The translations under genes and the position numbers were made by a program. A DNA stretch of 9,339 nucleotides from Clostridia bacterium (GTDB lineage Bacteria; Bacillota_A; Clostridia; Oscillospirales; CAG-272). This document shows positions 1-6,285 of the stretch, piece after piece (the stretch's first letter is position 1; every line of letters starts with the position of its first letter). The notes beneath the pieces were generated by a model. That model was not told the origin of the DNA. It did not search any database and saw nothing but the letters and a program-made list of their open reading frames with translations. The stretch lies in NCBI GenBank assembly GCA_017631775.1, contig JAGBSQ010000183.1, positions 1 through 9,339 of the forward strand, in the 5' to 3' direction.

Positions 1-1
1 C

Positions 2-700
2 AAAATGGGCAAGGGCATTCTCGTCTCCCCCACCGTTGACGGCAACCTCATCACCGGCCCTACGGGTGTAGATATTGAAGACAAGCTCGACAAATCCACA
101 ACAGCCGAAGGTCTTGCATTCGTTATGCAACAAAGCAACGAGAACACAACCGGTGTTCCCTTTGGCAAGAGCATTACCTCCTTCTGCGGTCTGCGCGCGG
201 TAGGCTCCACAGGTGACTTTATCATCAACAACGCAAAGCCTCGCTTCATCAACGTAGCAGGCATCGAATCCCCCGGTCTTTCCTCTGCTCCTGCCATTGC
301 AGAAATGGTAGTTGAGCTGCTTGGTGATGCAGGTCTTGCACTCGAAAAGAAGGCAGACTTCAATCCCATTCGCCCTGCAACCCACGCCTTCCGCGAGGGT
401 ACCATTGAAGAAAAGAACGAAATGATTGCAAAAGACCCCACCTACGGCCACATCATTTGCCGTTGCGAAGGTGTAAGTGAGGGTGAAATTCTTGCGGCAA
501 TTCGCCAAAATCCCCGTCCGCGCGACCTTGACGGTGTTAAGCGCCGCACACGCGCACAAATGGGACGTTGCCAAGGCGGCTTCTGCTCCCCCTACATTGT
601 AGAGCTTTTGGCACAGGAAATGAACATTCCCTATGAAGAGGTAACCAAAAACGGCGGTGCTTCCTTCATCAACGTTCAAAAAACAAAGGAGGTAAAATAA
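2..700 (+). CDS. GlpA-like FAD-dependent dehydrogenase, C-terminal part with BFD-type [2Fe-2S] domain (5' end outside window)
   Basis: Only the C-terminal part is present. The frame is open to the window edge, so the ATG at 5 is an internal methionine and not the start. Family members run to roughly 480-500 aa. The visible part holds the end of the DAO/GlpA FAD domain (SPTVDGNLITGPTG, then AGIESPGLSSAPAIAE near residues 85-100 counted from that Met). A BFD-like ferredoxin domain follows, with cysteines C-x-C (codons at 458 and 464) and C-x4-C (569 and 584), a pattern expected to bind [2Fe-2S]. The family includes the anaerobic glycerol-3-phosphate dehydrogenase catalytic subunit and related 2-hydroxyacid oxidases. 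I infer that it passes electrons from a substrate-reduced FAD to the flavoprotein encoded next. Its stop lies one base before the next ATG, so the genes are translationally linked. G3P as substrate is plausible, but no glpK or glpF is visible to support it. Confidence 0.85.
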   Translation, partial: KMGKGILVSPTVDGNLITGPTGVDIEDKLDKSTTAEGLAFVMQQSNENTTGVPFGKSITSFCGLRAVGSTGDFIINNAKPRFINVAGIESPGLSSAPAIAEMVVELLGDAGLALEKKADFNPIRPATHAFREGTIEEKNEMIAKDPTYGHIICRCEGVSEGEILAAIRQNPRPRDLDGVKRRTRAQMGRCQGGFCSPYIVELLAQEMNIPYEEVTKNGGASFINVQKTKEVK

Positions 701-701
701 T

Positions 702-1943
702 ATGAGAGAAATAGATCTTGTCATTATTGGCGGCGGCCCTGCAGGCATGAGCGCGGCTCTTGCAGCATACGAAGCAGGCATTCGCGACCTTTTGATTTTG
801 GAACGTGACGAACGTCTTGGCGGCATTTTGCAGCAATGCATTCACAACGGCTTTGGCCTGCACCGCTTTGGCGAGGAGCTGACCGGCCCCGAATACGCTT
901 GGCGTTATGAAAAGGAAGTGCTTGCAAAGAACATTCCCTTCATGCTCGGCACAATGGTGCTTGACATTACCCCCGACCGCGTAGTTACCGCTACCAATAC
1001 AGAAAACGGTGTATTCCAACTCAAAGCAAAGGCAATCATTCTTGCAATGGGTTGTCGCGAGCGTTCTCGCGGTGCGCTCAACATTGCAGGCACACGCCCT
1101 GCAGGTATTTACAGCGCAGGTACTGCACAAAAGTACGTTAACCTCAAAGGTTACCTCCCCGGCAAAGAAGTTGTTATTCTCGGTTCGGGTGACATCGGCC
1201 TGATTATGGCACGCCGCATGACTTTGGAAGGTGCTAAGGTTCACGCCGTTTGCGAACTGATGCCCTACTCCGGCGGACTTGCCCGCAACATTGAGCAATG
1301 CCTCAATGACTTTAACATTCCGCTCAAGCTCAGCCACACCGTAGTTGAAATTCACGGCCGCGAGCGCCTTGAAGGTGTTACCATTGCAAAAGTTGACGAG
1401 CGTCGCCGTCCCATTGCGGAAACACGCGAATACATTCCTTGCGATACACTTCTCCTCTCGGTTGGTCTTATTCCCGAAAACGAGCTTTCCAAAACCGCTG
1501 ACGTTGCCCTTGACCGCGTAACGAGCGGTGCTGTGGTTGACCAGGACAGACAAACCGCTACCGAGGGCATCTTTGCCTGCGGCAACGTTCTCCACGTGCA
1601 TGACCTCGTCGATTTCGTTTCCGAAGAGGCTGAGGTTGCCGGCAAGAGCGCTGCGGCTTACATTCTTGGAAAGACCGAAAAGAAGATCAGCATTCCTCTC
1701 TCTACCGACGGCAAGGTACGCAACACCGTTCCGCAGGTCATCACCGCCGAAAAGGACGTTACCGTTTACTTCCGCGTAGCCGACGTTTATCGCAACGTCA
1801 CCCTCAAGGTTCTTGACGGTGAGCGCGTTGTTGCTCAAAAGAAAAAGAGCCGCATGGCTCCCGGTGAGATGGAAAGCATTACGCTCAAGGCATCTGCATT
1901 TGCCGATGCAAAAGATTTGAAATTCGTTTTGGAGGTGCGCTGA
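702..1943 (+). CDS. NAD(P)/FAD-dependent oxidoreductase (GlpB/NADH-oxidase-like partner subunit)
   Basis: A complete 413-aa flavoprotein of the pyridine nucleotide-disulfide oxidoreductase fold. An N-terminal FAD-binding motif, GGGPAG, is at residues 10-15. A second Rossmann motif for NAD(P), GSGDIG, is at 161-166, preceded by VVIL. The FAD-closing segment GIFACGN is at 299-305, and about 80 residues of beta-rich C-terminal domain follow. There is no CxxC redox pair of the thioredoxin reductase or lipoamide dehydrogenase type, so it is probably an electron-transfer subunit and not a disulfide reductase. The start is supported by AAAGGAGGT at 685-693, 8 nt before the ATG. It lies between a GlpA-like subunit and a DUF1667 gene. 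This three-gene order recurs in Firmicutes and Thermotoga glycerol regions (from memory). I infer that it transfers electrons between the GlpA-like subunit and NAD(P)H. The physiological direction is unknown. Confidence 0.85.
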   Translation: MREIDLVIIGGGPAGMSAALAAYEAGIRDLLILERDERLGGILQQCIHNGFGLHRFGEELTGPEYAWRYEKEVLAKNIPFMLGTMVLDITPDRVVTATNTENGVFQLKAKAIILAMGCRERSRGALNIAGTRPAGIYSAGTAQKYVNLKGYLPGKEVVILGSGDIGLIMARRMTLEGAKVHAVCELMPYSGGLARNIEQCLNDFNIPLKLSHTVVEIHGRERLEGVTIAKVDERRRPIAETREYIPCDTLLLSVGLIPENELSKTADVALDRVTSGAVVDQDRQTATEGIFACGNVLHVHDLVDFVSEEAEVAGKSAAAYILGKTEKKISIPLSTDGKVRNTVPQVITAEKDVTVYFRVADVYRNVTLKVLDGERVVAQKKKSRMAPGEMESITLKASAFADAKDLKFVLEVR

Positions 1944-1944
1944 T

Positions 1945-2295
1945 ATGAAAAGAAGCTTAACCTGCATCGTTTGCCCCATTGGCTGTCAACTTACGGTAAC
2001 CCTTGAAGATGGCGTTGTAACCGAGGTTGTTGGCAACACCTGCCCCCGCGGCAAGCAATATGCCATTGATGAATGCACACACCCCGTGCGCACCATTACC
2101 ACTACCGCTCGCACAGCTGACGGCGGTGTCATTCCCGTAAAAACATCGCAACCTATCCCGAAGGAATTGATGTTTGAATGCATGAACGTAATCAACGGTG
2201 CCGTTGTAACCCTACCCGCACAAATCGGTGACGTTGTTATCGCAAATCTGCTCGGCACGGGCGCTGACGTAGTTGTTACCGCAAACATGAAATAA
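1945..2295 (+). CDS. DUF1667 domain protein, small putative Fe-S subunit
   Basis: This 116-aa protein matches the DUF1667 family from its start (LTCIVCPIGC) and its position after a GlpA-like/FAD-oxidoreductase pair. Cysteines lie at C7-x2-C10-x3-C14-x18-C33, with C33 in CPRGKQYA, and another Cys is at 44. This arrangement resembles the N-terminal [4Fe-4S] domain of molybdopterin oxidoreductases (CxxCxxxC, then C-x-x-G), but no molybdopterin-binding domain follows. A cluster on these four cysteines is therefore an inference. The rest is a compact beta-rich domain with no membrane segment or signal peptide. The ATG is one base after the TGA of the upstream gene, and its ribosome binding site GGAGGTG (1931-1937) lies inside that gene's end, so translation is coupled. 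It is the last gene before the terminator. The biochemical role is not established. Confidence 0.85.
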   Translation: MKRSLTCIVCPIGCQLTVTLEDGVVTEVVGNTCPRGKQYAIDECTHPVRTITTTARTADGGVIPVKTSQPIPKELMFECMNVINGAVVTLPAQIGDVVIANLLGTGADVVVTANMK

Positions 2296-2299
2296 AAAC

Positions 2300-2335
2300 A
2301 AAAGAAGGCACTCATTCGAGTGCCTTCTTTTTTGT
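2300..2335. terminator. Bidirectional intrinsic terminator between convergent operons
   Basis: A perfect 14-bp stem (2300-2313 pairing with 2318-2331) encloses the 4-nt loop ATTC. On the + strand it ends in a T-run (2328-2333). On the - strand the stem is followed by a T-rich stretch (complement of 2299-2291, GTTTTTATT). It starts 5 nt after the DUF1667 stop, and the trkH stop is at 2336-2338, so the one hairpin can end both converging transcripts. Confidence 0.93.
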
Positions 2336-3790
2336 TTAATTTTTCTTCCAGCTGCCGGGGGCAAAGAAGAGCAGGATGGGGACATTTTCAAGTCTGCATG
2401 CAAGCATATCAAAAATGAGTACGAGCTTGGAGAGAATGCTGAAATTGCCAAAATGCATCATGGGGCCTACGGCTTCAAATCCGGGACCGATGTTGTTAAA
2501 GCAGGAAAGAACTGCCGTGAAGTTTGTTCCAATCGAAAAGCCGTCAAAGCAAACGATCACAAAGCTCAAGAACAAAATCAGTACGTAAGCAGAAAGATAA
2601 CCGTTTACACCGGACATGACCTTTTCGTCAACTGCGCGTCCGTTTACGCGTACAACCTCCACCTTGTTGGGGCGCACCATTTGGCGAATATTGCGGCGCA
2701 GGCCCTTGAACAAAAGAAGGACACGCGCGCACTTCATGCCACCGCAGGTACTGCCCGCGCAGGCACCCGTAATCATCAGTATGGTGAGAATTCCCTTTGA
2801 GAAGGTCGGCCACAGATCAAAGTCTACAGTAGAATATCCCGTGGTGGAAATGATACTTGCAACCTGGAATGCCGCGTGGCGAATTCCCTCGCCAAGAGTA
2901 TCGTACATGCCTGCAATATTCCAAGTAATAAGCGCAATACTGATACCAACGATGCAGAAGTACAGGTGCAATTCTTCATCTCTGATAACCGAGCGGAATT
3001 GGCGCAAAAGAATGAGATAATAGCAGCTGAAGTTGATGCCAAAGAGCAACATAAACACCGTGGTAACGTTTTGAATGTAAGGGCTAAAGCTGCCAAGGCT
3101 ATCTGCCTTGACGCCAAAGCCACCGGTTCCCGCTGTGCCAAACATCGTGCACAATGCTTCAAACCAGTTCATGTCACCAAGCATCAGGAATGTAAAGTTC
3201 AGGGCGCTGAGCACCATATAAGTGCCGTACAGATAGAGCGCCGTTTGGCGAAGTTTGGGAACAAGCTTGCCTACCTCAGGACCCGGGCTTTCTGCACGGA
3301 AGAGGTGCATGGTAAAGCCTTCGTTCTTTTTGCCGCTCGGAGAGAGTGCCAAAAGGAAGACAAGTACGCCCATGCCGCCAACCCAGTGGCTAAAGGAACG
3401 CCAATAAAGCATGCCGCGAGAAAGAGCCTCAACATCGGAAAGAATAGATGCACCCGTGGTGGTAAAACCGGAAACAATCTCAAACAGCGCATCTACAAAA
3501 CGCGGGATCTCGCGCGAAATAACAAAGGGCAACGAGCCGATAAGGCTCATCAATATCCAGCTTGCCGCTGTACAAACAAAGCCTTCGCGCGCGGTCATGC
3601 GGTTTGCGTTGTTGCGCGACAACAGCTTGAATGCAATATAAAGGGCAACCGCTATGCAAACGGTGATTGCAAAGCCCAAAATCGCTTGTACTTCTCCGTC
3701 ATAAATGCTGATGGCAAGCGCAGGCAGCATAAACACCGCCTCCGCTATGCAGATCAGGGAGAAAAAGCGACACATGATTTTATAGTTCAT
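2336..3790 (-). CDS. trkH: Trk-type potassium uptake channel subunit TrkH
   Basis: An integral membrane K+ (or Na+-coupled K+) transporter of the TrkH/KtrB superfamily, 484 aa. Many hydrophobic helices alternate with four pore loops that each carry a filter glycine: TTTGAS at residues 110-115, GTAGTGGF at 218-225, STTGYS at 315-320 and NNIGPG at 432-437. The C-terminal family signature is present as LACRLE at 463-468, where the usual motif is GRLE, so a Cys replaces the Gly. I place the start at 3790 (MNYKIMCRFF) because family members begin this way and GGAG sits 5 nt upstream. A start at 3859 would add 23 non-family residues and has no good ribosome binding site. It lies downstream of trkA on the same strand, which fits the usual pairing of channel with cytoplasmic gating ring. 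A 153-nt leader separates the two. Confidence 0.92.
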   Translation of the reverse strand: MNYKIMCRFFSLICIAEAVFMLPALAISIYDGEVQAILGFAITVCIAVALYIAFKLLSRNNANRMTAREGFVCTAASWILMSLIGSLPFVISREIPRFVDALFEIVSGFTTTGASILSDVEALSRGMLYWRSFSHWVGGMGVLVFLLALSPSGKKNEGFTMHLFRAESPGPEVGKLVPKLRQTALYLYGTYMVLSALNFTFLMLGDMNWFEALCTMFGTAGTGGFGVKADSLGSFSPYIQNVTTVFMLLFGINFSCYYLILLRQFRSVIRDEELHLYFCIVGISIALITWNIAGMYDTLGEGIRHAAFQVASIISTTGYSTVDFDLWPTFSKGILTILMITGACAGSTCGGMKCARVLLLFKGLRRNIRQMVRPNKVEVVRVNGRAVDEKVMSGVNGYLSAYVLILFLSFVIVCFDGFSIGTNFTAVLSCFNNIGPGFEAVGPMMHFGNFSILSKLVLIFDMLACRLENVPILLFFAPGSWKKN

Positions 3791-3795
3791 AAGAT

Positions 3796-3799
3796 CTCC
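3796..3799 (-). promoter_or_regulatory. Ribosome binding site setting the trkH start
   Basis: Read on the - strand the sequence is TGGAGATCTTATG, with GGAG 5 nt before the ATG at 3790. It is the only Shine-Dalgarno-like sequence near a candidate start here, and it supports 3790 over the upstream ATGs at 3859 and 3850. Confidence 0.6.
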
Positions 3800-3803
3800 A
3801 TTC

Positions 3804-3821
3804 TGCCGCCCTAAAGCGGCA
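3804..3821 (-). other. Short hairpin beside the trkH ribosome binding site
   Basis: A 6-bp inverted repeat, TGCCGC / GCGGCA, encloses a 6-nt loop in the trkA-trkH intergenic leader. It ends 4 nt before the trkH GGAG. No T-run follows, so it is not an intrinsic terminator. It could affect ribosome access or protect a processed mRNA end, but this is inferred from position only. Confidence 0.35.
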
Positions 3822-3885
3822 TAAAATGATGATAGGGTCAAATTCCCCATTGCTTGCAACCCAAAAGGTCACAGGGGTATGGGGA

Positions 3886-3899
3886 TTTTGCGCGCAAAA
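3886..3899. promoter_or_regulatory. Perfect 14-bp palindrome in the trkA-trkH gap (possible operator)
   Basis: TTTTGCGCGCAAAA reads identically on both strands and lies in the 153-nt gap (3791-3943), 45 nt after the trkA stop. The size and symmetry suit a dimeric DNA-binding protein. I found no convincing sigma-A promoter in the gap: the best is TTGCAA then TATCAT (3834-3829) with a long 19-nt spacer on the - strand. Function is therefore unproven. Confidence 0.25.
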
Positions 3900-3943
3900 G
3901 CTCAACCGGTTTGACAGGAAGCCTTTGTACTACGCTCCTCTTA

Positions 3944-5305
3944 TTATTCGAAAATATCGTTGAGCTCGAGAATTGTGGTGTCTCCACTAACGATCACTAC
4001 AACGCTATCTCCCTCTTGAAAGAAATCGTCACCACCGGGAATGATTACATCATTGCCGCGTGCAATGCAACCAATACGAACGTTCTTTTTAAAGTTGATC
4101 TTTTTAAGAGGCTCCTCGCAATGGAAGGTGTCGGGGTCAACCAAAAACTCAATTGCCTCGGCTTGTCCGTCTGCTATGTGGTGAATGGCAACGGCAGCAC
4201 CGTCACGGTTCTTCATTGCGCGCACGTAGCGAACAATGGTGTTGCAACACAACTTACCGGGAGAAACCACGCTACCGATGGAAAGCTCATCAATAAACGC
4301 GGAGTTATCAAGTCTGCCAAGGCGTGTGACGACCTGCGGAACACCAAGGCTCTCGGCATAAAGAGATACGATAACGTTTTGCTCGTCGGTATCGGTCAAG
4401 GAAAGCAATGCATCGGTTTCGGCAATGCCTTCTTTTTCAAGGAAGGTCAGGTTTCCTGCCTCGCCGTGTACAACAGCCGCACGCGGCAAAAGCTCGCTCA
4501 ATTCAAGGCAACGCTGTGCATCCTGCTCGAAGATGGTAACGTCGATAGAACGGCTGTTCTTGAGCTTTTTAGCAAGGTAATAGGACATTGCCCCACCGCC
4601 AACCACCATTACGCGGCACGCCTTGTGTGTAACGATGCCAAGGCTTTTGAGCATGATGGCAAGGTCATCAGGTGCGGCGGTAACAAATACGCGGTCTCCC
4701 TCTTGCAAAACAAATTTGCCGTCGGGAATGATAGATTCGCCATCGCGCAAAACAACGCAAACAAGCACTCTTGTGCGCACAACGCTATCCAAATTTGCCA
4801 AAGACACGTTGCAAAGACGGCTTCCCTCTTCTACGCGCAGTTCTGCCAATTCGGCACGGCCGCCCATAAAGGATTCACGCGTCAGGAAACCGGGATATTT
4901 GATAAGACGCTCGATTTCGGCAGCGGCATCCTGCTCGGGGTTAAAGGTAAGAGAAATACCGAATGCATCGCGCATAGCATATGCTTGCTCGAGATATTCG
5001 GGGTCGCGGATACGTGCGATGGTATGAATGCGAGGATTGAGACTGCGCGCCGTCATGCAGGAAAGCAGGTTCAATTCATCACTGCCCGTGCAGGCAATGA
5101 GAAGTTTGCACTTTTTAACGCCTGCGCGTTGAAGCGCTTCCATAGAGGCGCAGTTGCCCTGCACCGCCATAACGTCATAGCGATTGATGCCACTCTCAAG
5201 CACCTCGGGGTCGGAGTCCATAATGGTCAAGTCATATCCTGCCGCACCAAGCTCGCGCGCCAAGGTCTCGCCAATATCACCGCAACCGCATATCAAAATT
5301 TTCAT
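3944..5305 (-). CDS. trkA: Trk system potassium uptake protein TrkA, two tandem RCK modules
   Basis: A cytoplasmic nucleotide-binding regulator that assembles as a ring on TrkH and gates K+ uptake. The 453-aa length is right for the two-module form. The first RCK_N domain (about 1-125) carries GCGDIG at residues 7-12 with acidic D30 at the end of beta-2, which suits NAD(H) binding. The first RCK_C spans about 140-223. The second RCK_N (about 229-350) has VMVVGGGAMS at 232-241, so the third glycine of the GxGxxG motif is replaced, with E260 as the acidic residue. The second RCK_C spans about 370-453. The start is set by AAAGGAG (read on the - strand), 9 nt upstream. The gene follows trxB by 56 nt and precedes trkH. 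It contains no TTA, CTA or TCA codon, because the in-register antisense frame is open throughout. Confidence 0.94.
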   Translation of the reverse strand: MKILICGCGDIGETLARELGAAGYDLTIMDSDPEVLESGINRYDVMAVQGNCASMEALQRAGVKKCKLLIACTGSDELNLLSCMTARSLNPRIHTIARIRDPEYLEQAYAMRDAFGISLTFNPEQDAAAEIERLIKYPGFLTRESFMGGRAELAELRVEEGSRLCNVSLANLDSVVRTRVLVCVVLRDGESIIPDGKFVLQEGDRVFVTAAPDDLAIMLKSLGIVTHKACRVMVVGGGAMSYYLAKKLKNSRSIDVTIFEQDAQRCLELSELLPRAAVVHGEAGNLTFLEKEGIAETDALLSLTDTDEQNVIVSLYAESLGVPQVVTRLGRLDNSAFIDELSIGSVVSPGKLCCNTIVRYVRAMKNRDGAAVAIHHIADGQAEAIEFLVDPDTFHCEEPLKKINFKKNVRIGCIARGNDVIIPGGDDFFQEGDSVVVIVSGDTTILELNDIFE

Positions 5306-5361
5306 AGCTGTAATCTCCTTTCAAAAGGGATCATTCATTATCGAAAAGAATTGTTGTAAGA

Positions 5362-6267
5362 TCAGCGCAAATATTCCACCGCCGAAAGAGCGGCTACCGT
5401 ACCGTCAGATACCGCTGTGGTAAGCTGGCGCACGTTTTTGCGGCAAGCATCGCCTGCGGCAAAGATGCCGGGGCAAGAGGTTTTGCACTCGTTGTCAGTT
5501 ATAAAATATCCGTCAGCATCGAGCTCGACCAAATCGGCAAACGCCGCATTTTGCGGGAGCTGTCCGATCGCTTCAAAAAGTGCGGCAACGGGGAGATACT
5601 CCACCGCTCCCGTAGAAACGTTGCGAAGCGTGAGAGATACCAAACTTTCTTCTCCCTCAAATTCTTCAATGACCGTTTCTCCGATAAACTCAATGTTATC
5701 GTATGCCGCCATTTGCTCGGCAAGATTTTTTTCTGCACGAAGCTCCGCACGGCGGTGAATAAGATAAACGCGAGAGCAGTATTGCGCCAGCACCAAAGCG
5801 TCTTGCACAGCGGTGTTGCCGCCGCCCACAACCGCAACCTCCTTTTTGCGGAAGAACATTCCGTCGCAGGTCGCGCAGAAGGAAATGCCGCGACCGATGA
5901 GCGCTTCTTCCCCATCAAGTCCCAACTTGCGGTGCTTCAATCCCGTTGCAAGAATGACCGCCCCGGCAATATAGGTCTCGCCGCCTGCTACAAGGGTGAA
6001 AGCATTGTCGGCTCTGTCAACCCCTTTGACACTCGCATAAACGATGGAAACACCAAGAGCCGTGATCTGCTTTGTAAGTCCGTCGGCAAATGTGTAGCCG
6101 TCCACATCGGGGAGTGCGGGATAGTTTTCGATTTTTCGTGTTGGCAGAATTTGACCGCCGAGCGCCTCGCCCTCAAAAAGGACAACGCGCTTGCCTGCAC
6201 GTGCCGCATAAAGCGCGGCCGTCATGCCGGCAGGTCCGCCGCCAACAATGGCAATATCGTAATTCAT
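5362..6267 (-). CDS. trxB: NADPH-dependent thioredoxin reductase
   Basis: A cytoplasmic flavoenzyme that reduces thioredoxin with NADPH. At 301 aa it is within the low-molecular-weight TrxR size range. FAD motif GGGPAG is at residues 9-14. The redox-active pair C131-A-T-C134 is in SFCATCDG. The nucleotide motif GGGNTA is at 148-153 (usually GGGDSA), HRRAELRAEK is at 171-180, and the FAD-closing AAGD is at 270-273, followed by RQLTTA. The HRR motif supports true NADPH use and argues against the ferredoxin-dependent or deeply diverged TrxB-like reductases of some clostridia. The start has GAGGAA about 3-5 nt upstream. It lies 18 nt after rqcH, so the two are almost certainly co-transcribed. No thioredoxin gene is in the window. 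Confidence 0.94.
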   Translation of the reverse strand: MNYDIAIVGGGPAGMTAALYAARAGKRVVLFEGEALGGQILPTRKIENYPALPDVDGYTFADGLTKQITALGVSIVYASVKGVDRADNAFTLVAGGETYIAGAVILATGLKHRKLGLDGEEALIGRGISFCATCDGMFFRKKEVAVVGGGNTAVQDALVLAQYCSRVYLIHRRAELRAEKNLAEQMAAYDNIEFIGETVIEEFEGEESLVSLTLRNVSTGAVEYLPVAALFEAIGQLPQNAAFADLVELDADGYFITDNECKTSCPGIFAAGDACRKNVRQLTTAVSDGTVAALSAVEYLR

Positions 6268-6285
6268 AATTTCCTCAAAATTTGC

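Noticed and set aside
669..1979. 436-codon open frame on the - strand opposite the flavoprotein gene
   Set aside because: It is in-register antisense, spans parts of two neighbouring genes, and its Cys/Asn/Ala-rich composition has no family features.
3829..3856. Possible internal promoter for trkH (TTGCAA ... TATCAT on the - strand)
   Set aside because: The 19-nt spacer and only four -35 matches make it too weak to call.
3791..3859. N-terminal extension of TrkH from the ATG at 3859
   Set aside because: The added residues do not resemble TrkH, no ribosome binding site precedes that ATG, and the segment contains the leader hairpin.
3854..5359. 501-codon open frame on the + strand opposite trkA
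   Set aside because: It is aligned codon for codon with trkA, has no recognisable domain or ribosome binding site, and follows from the absence of TTA/CTA/TCA in trkA.
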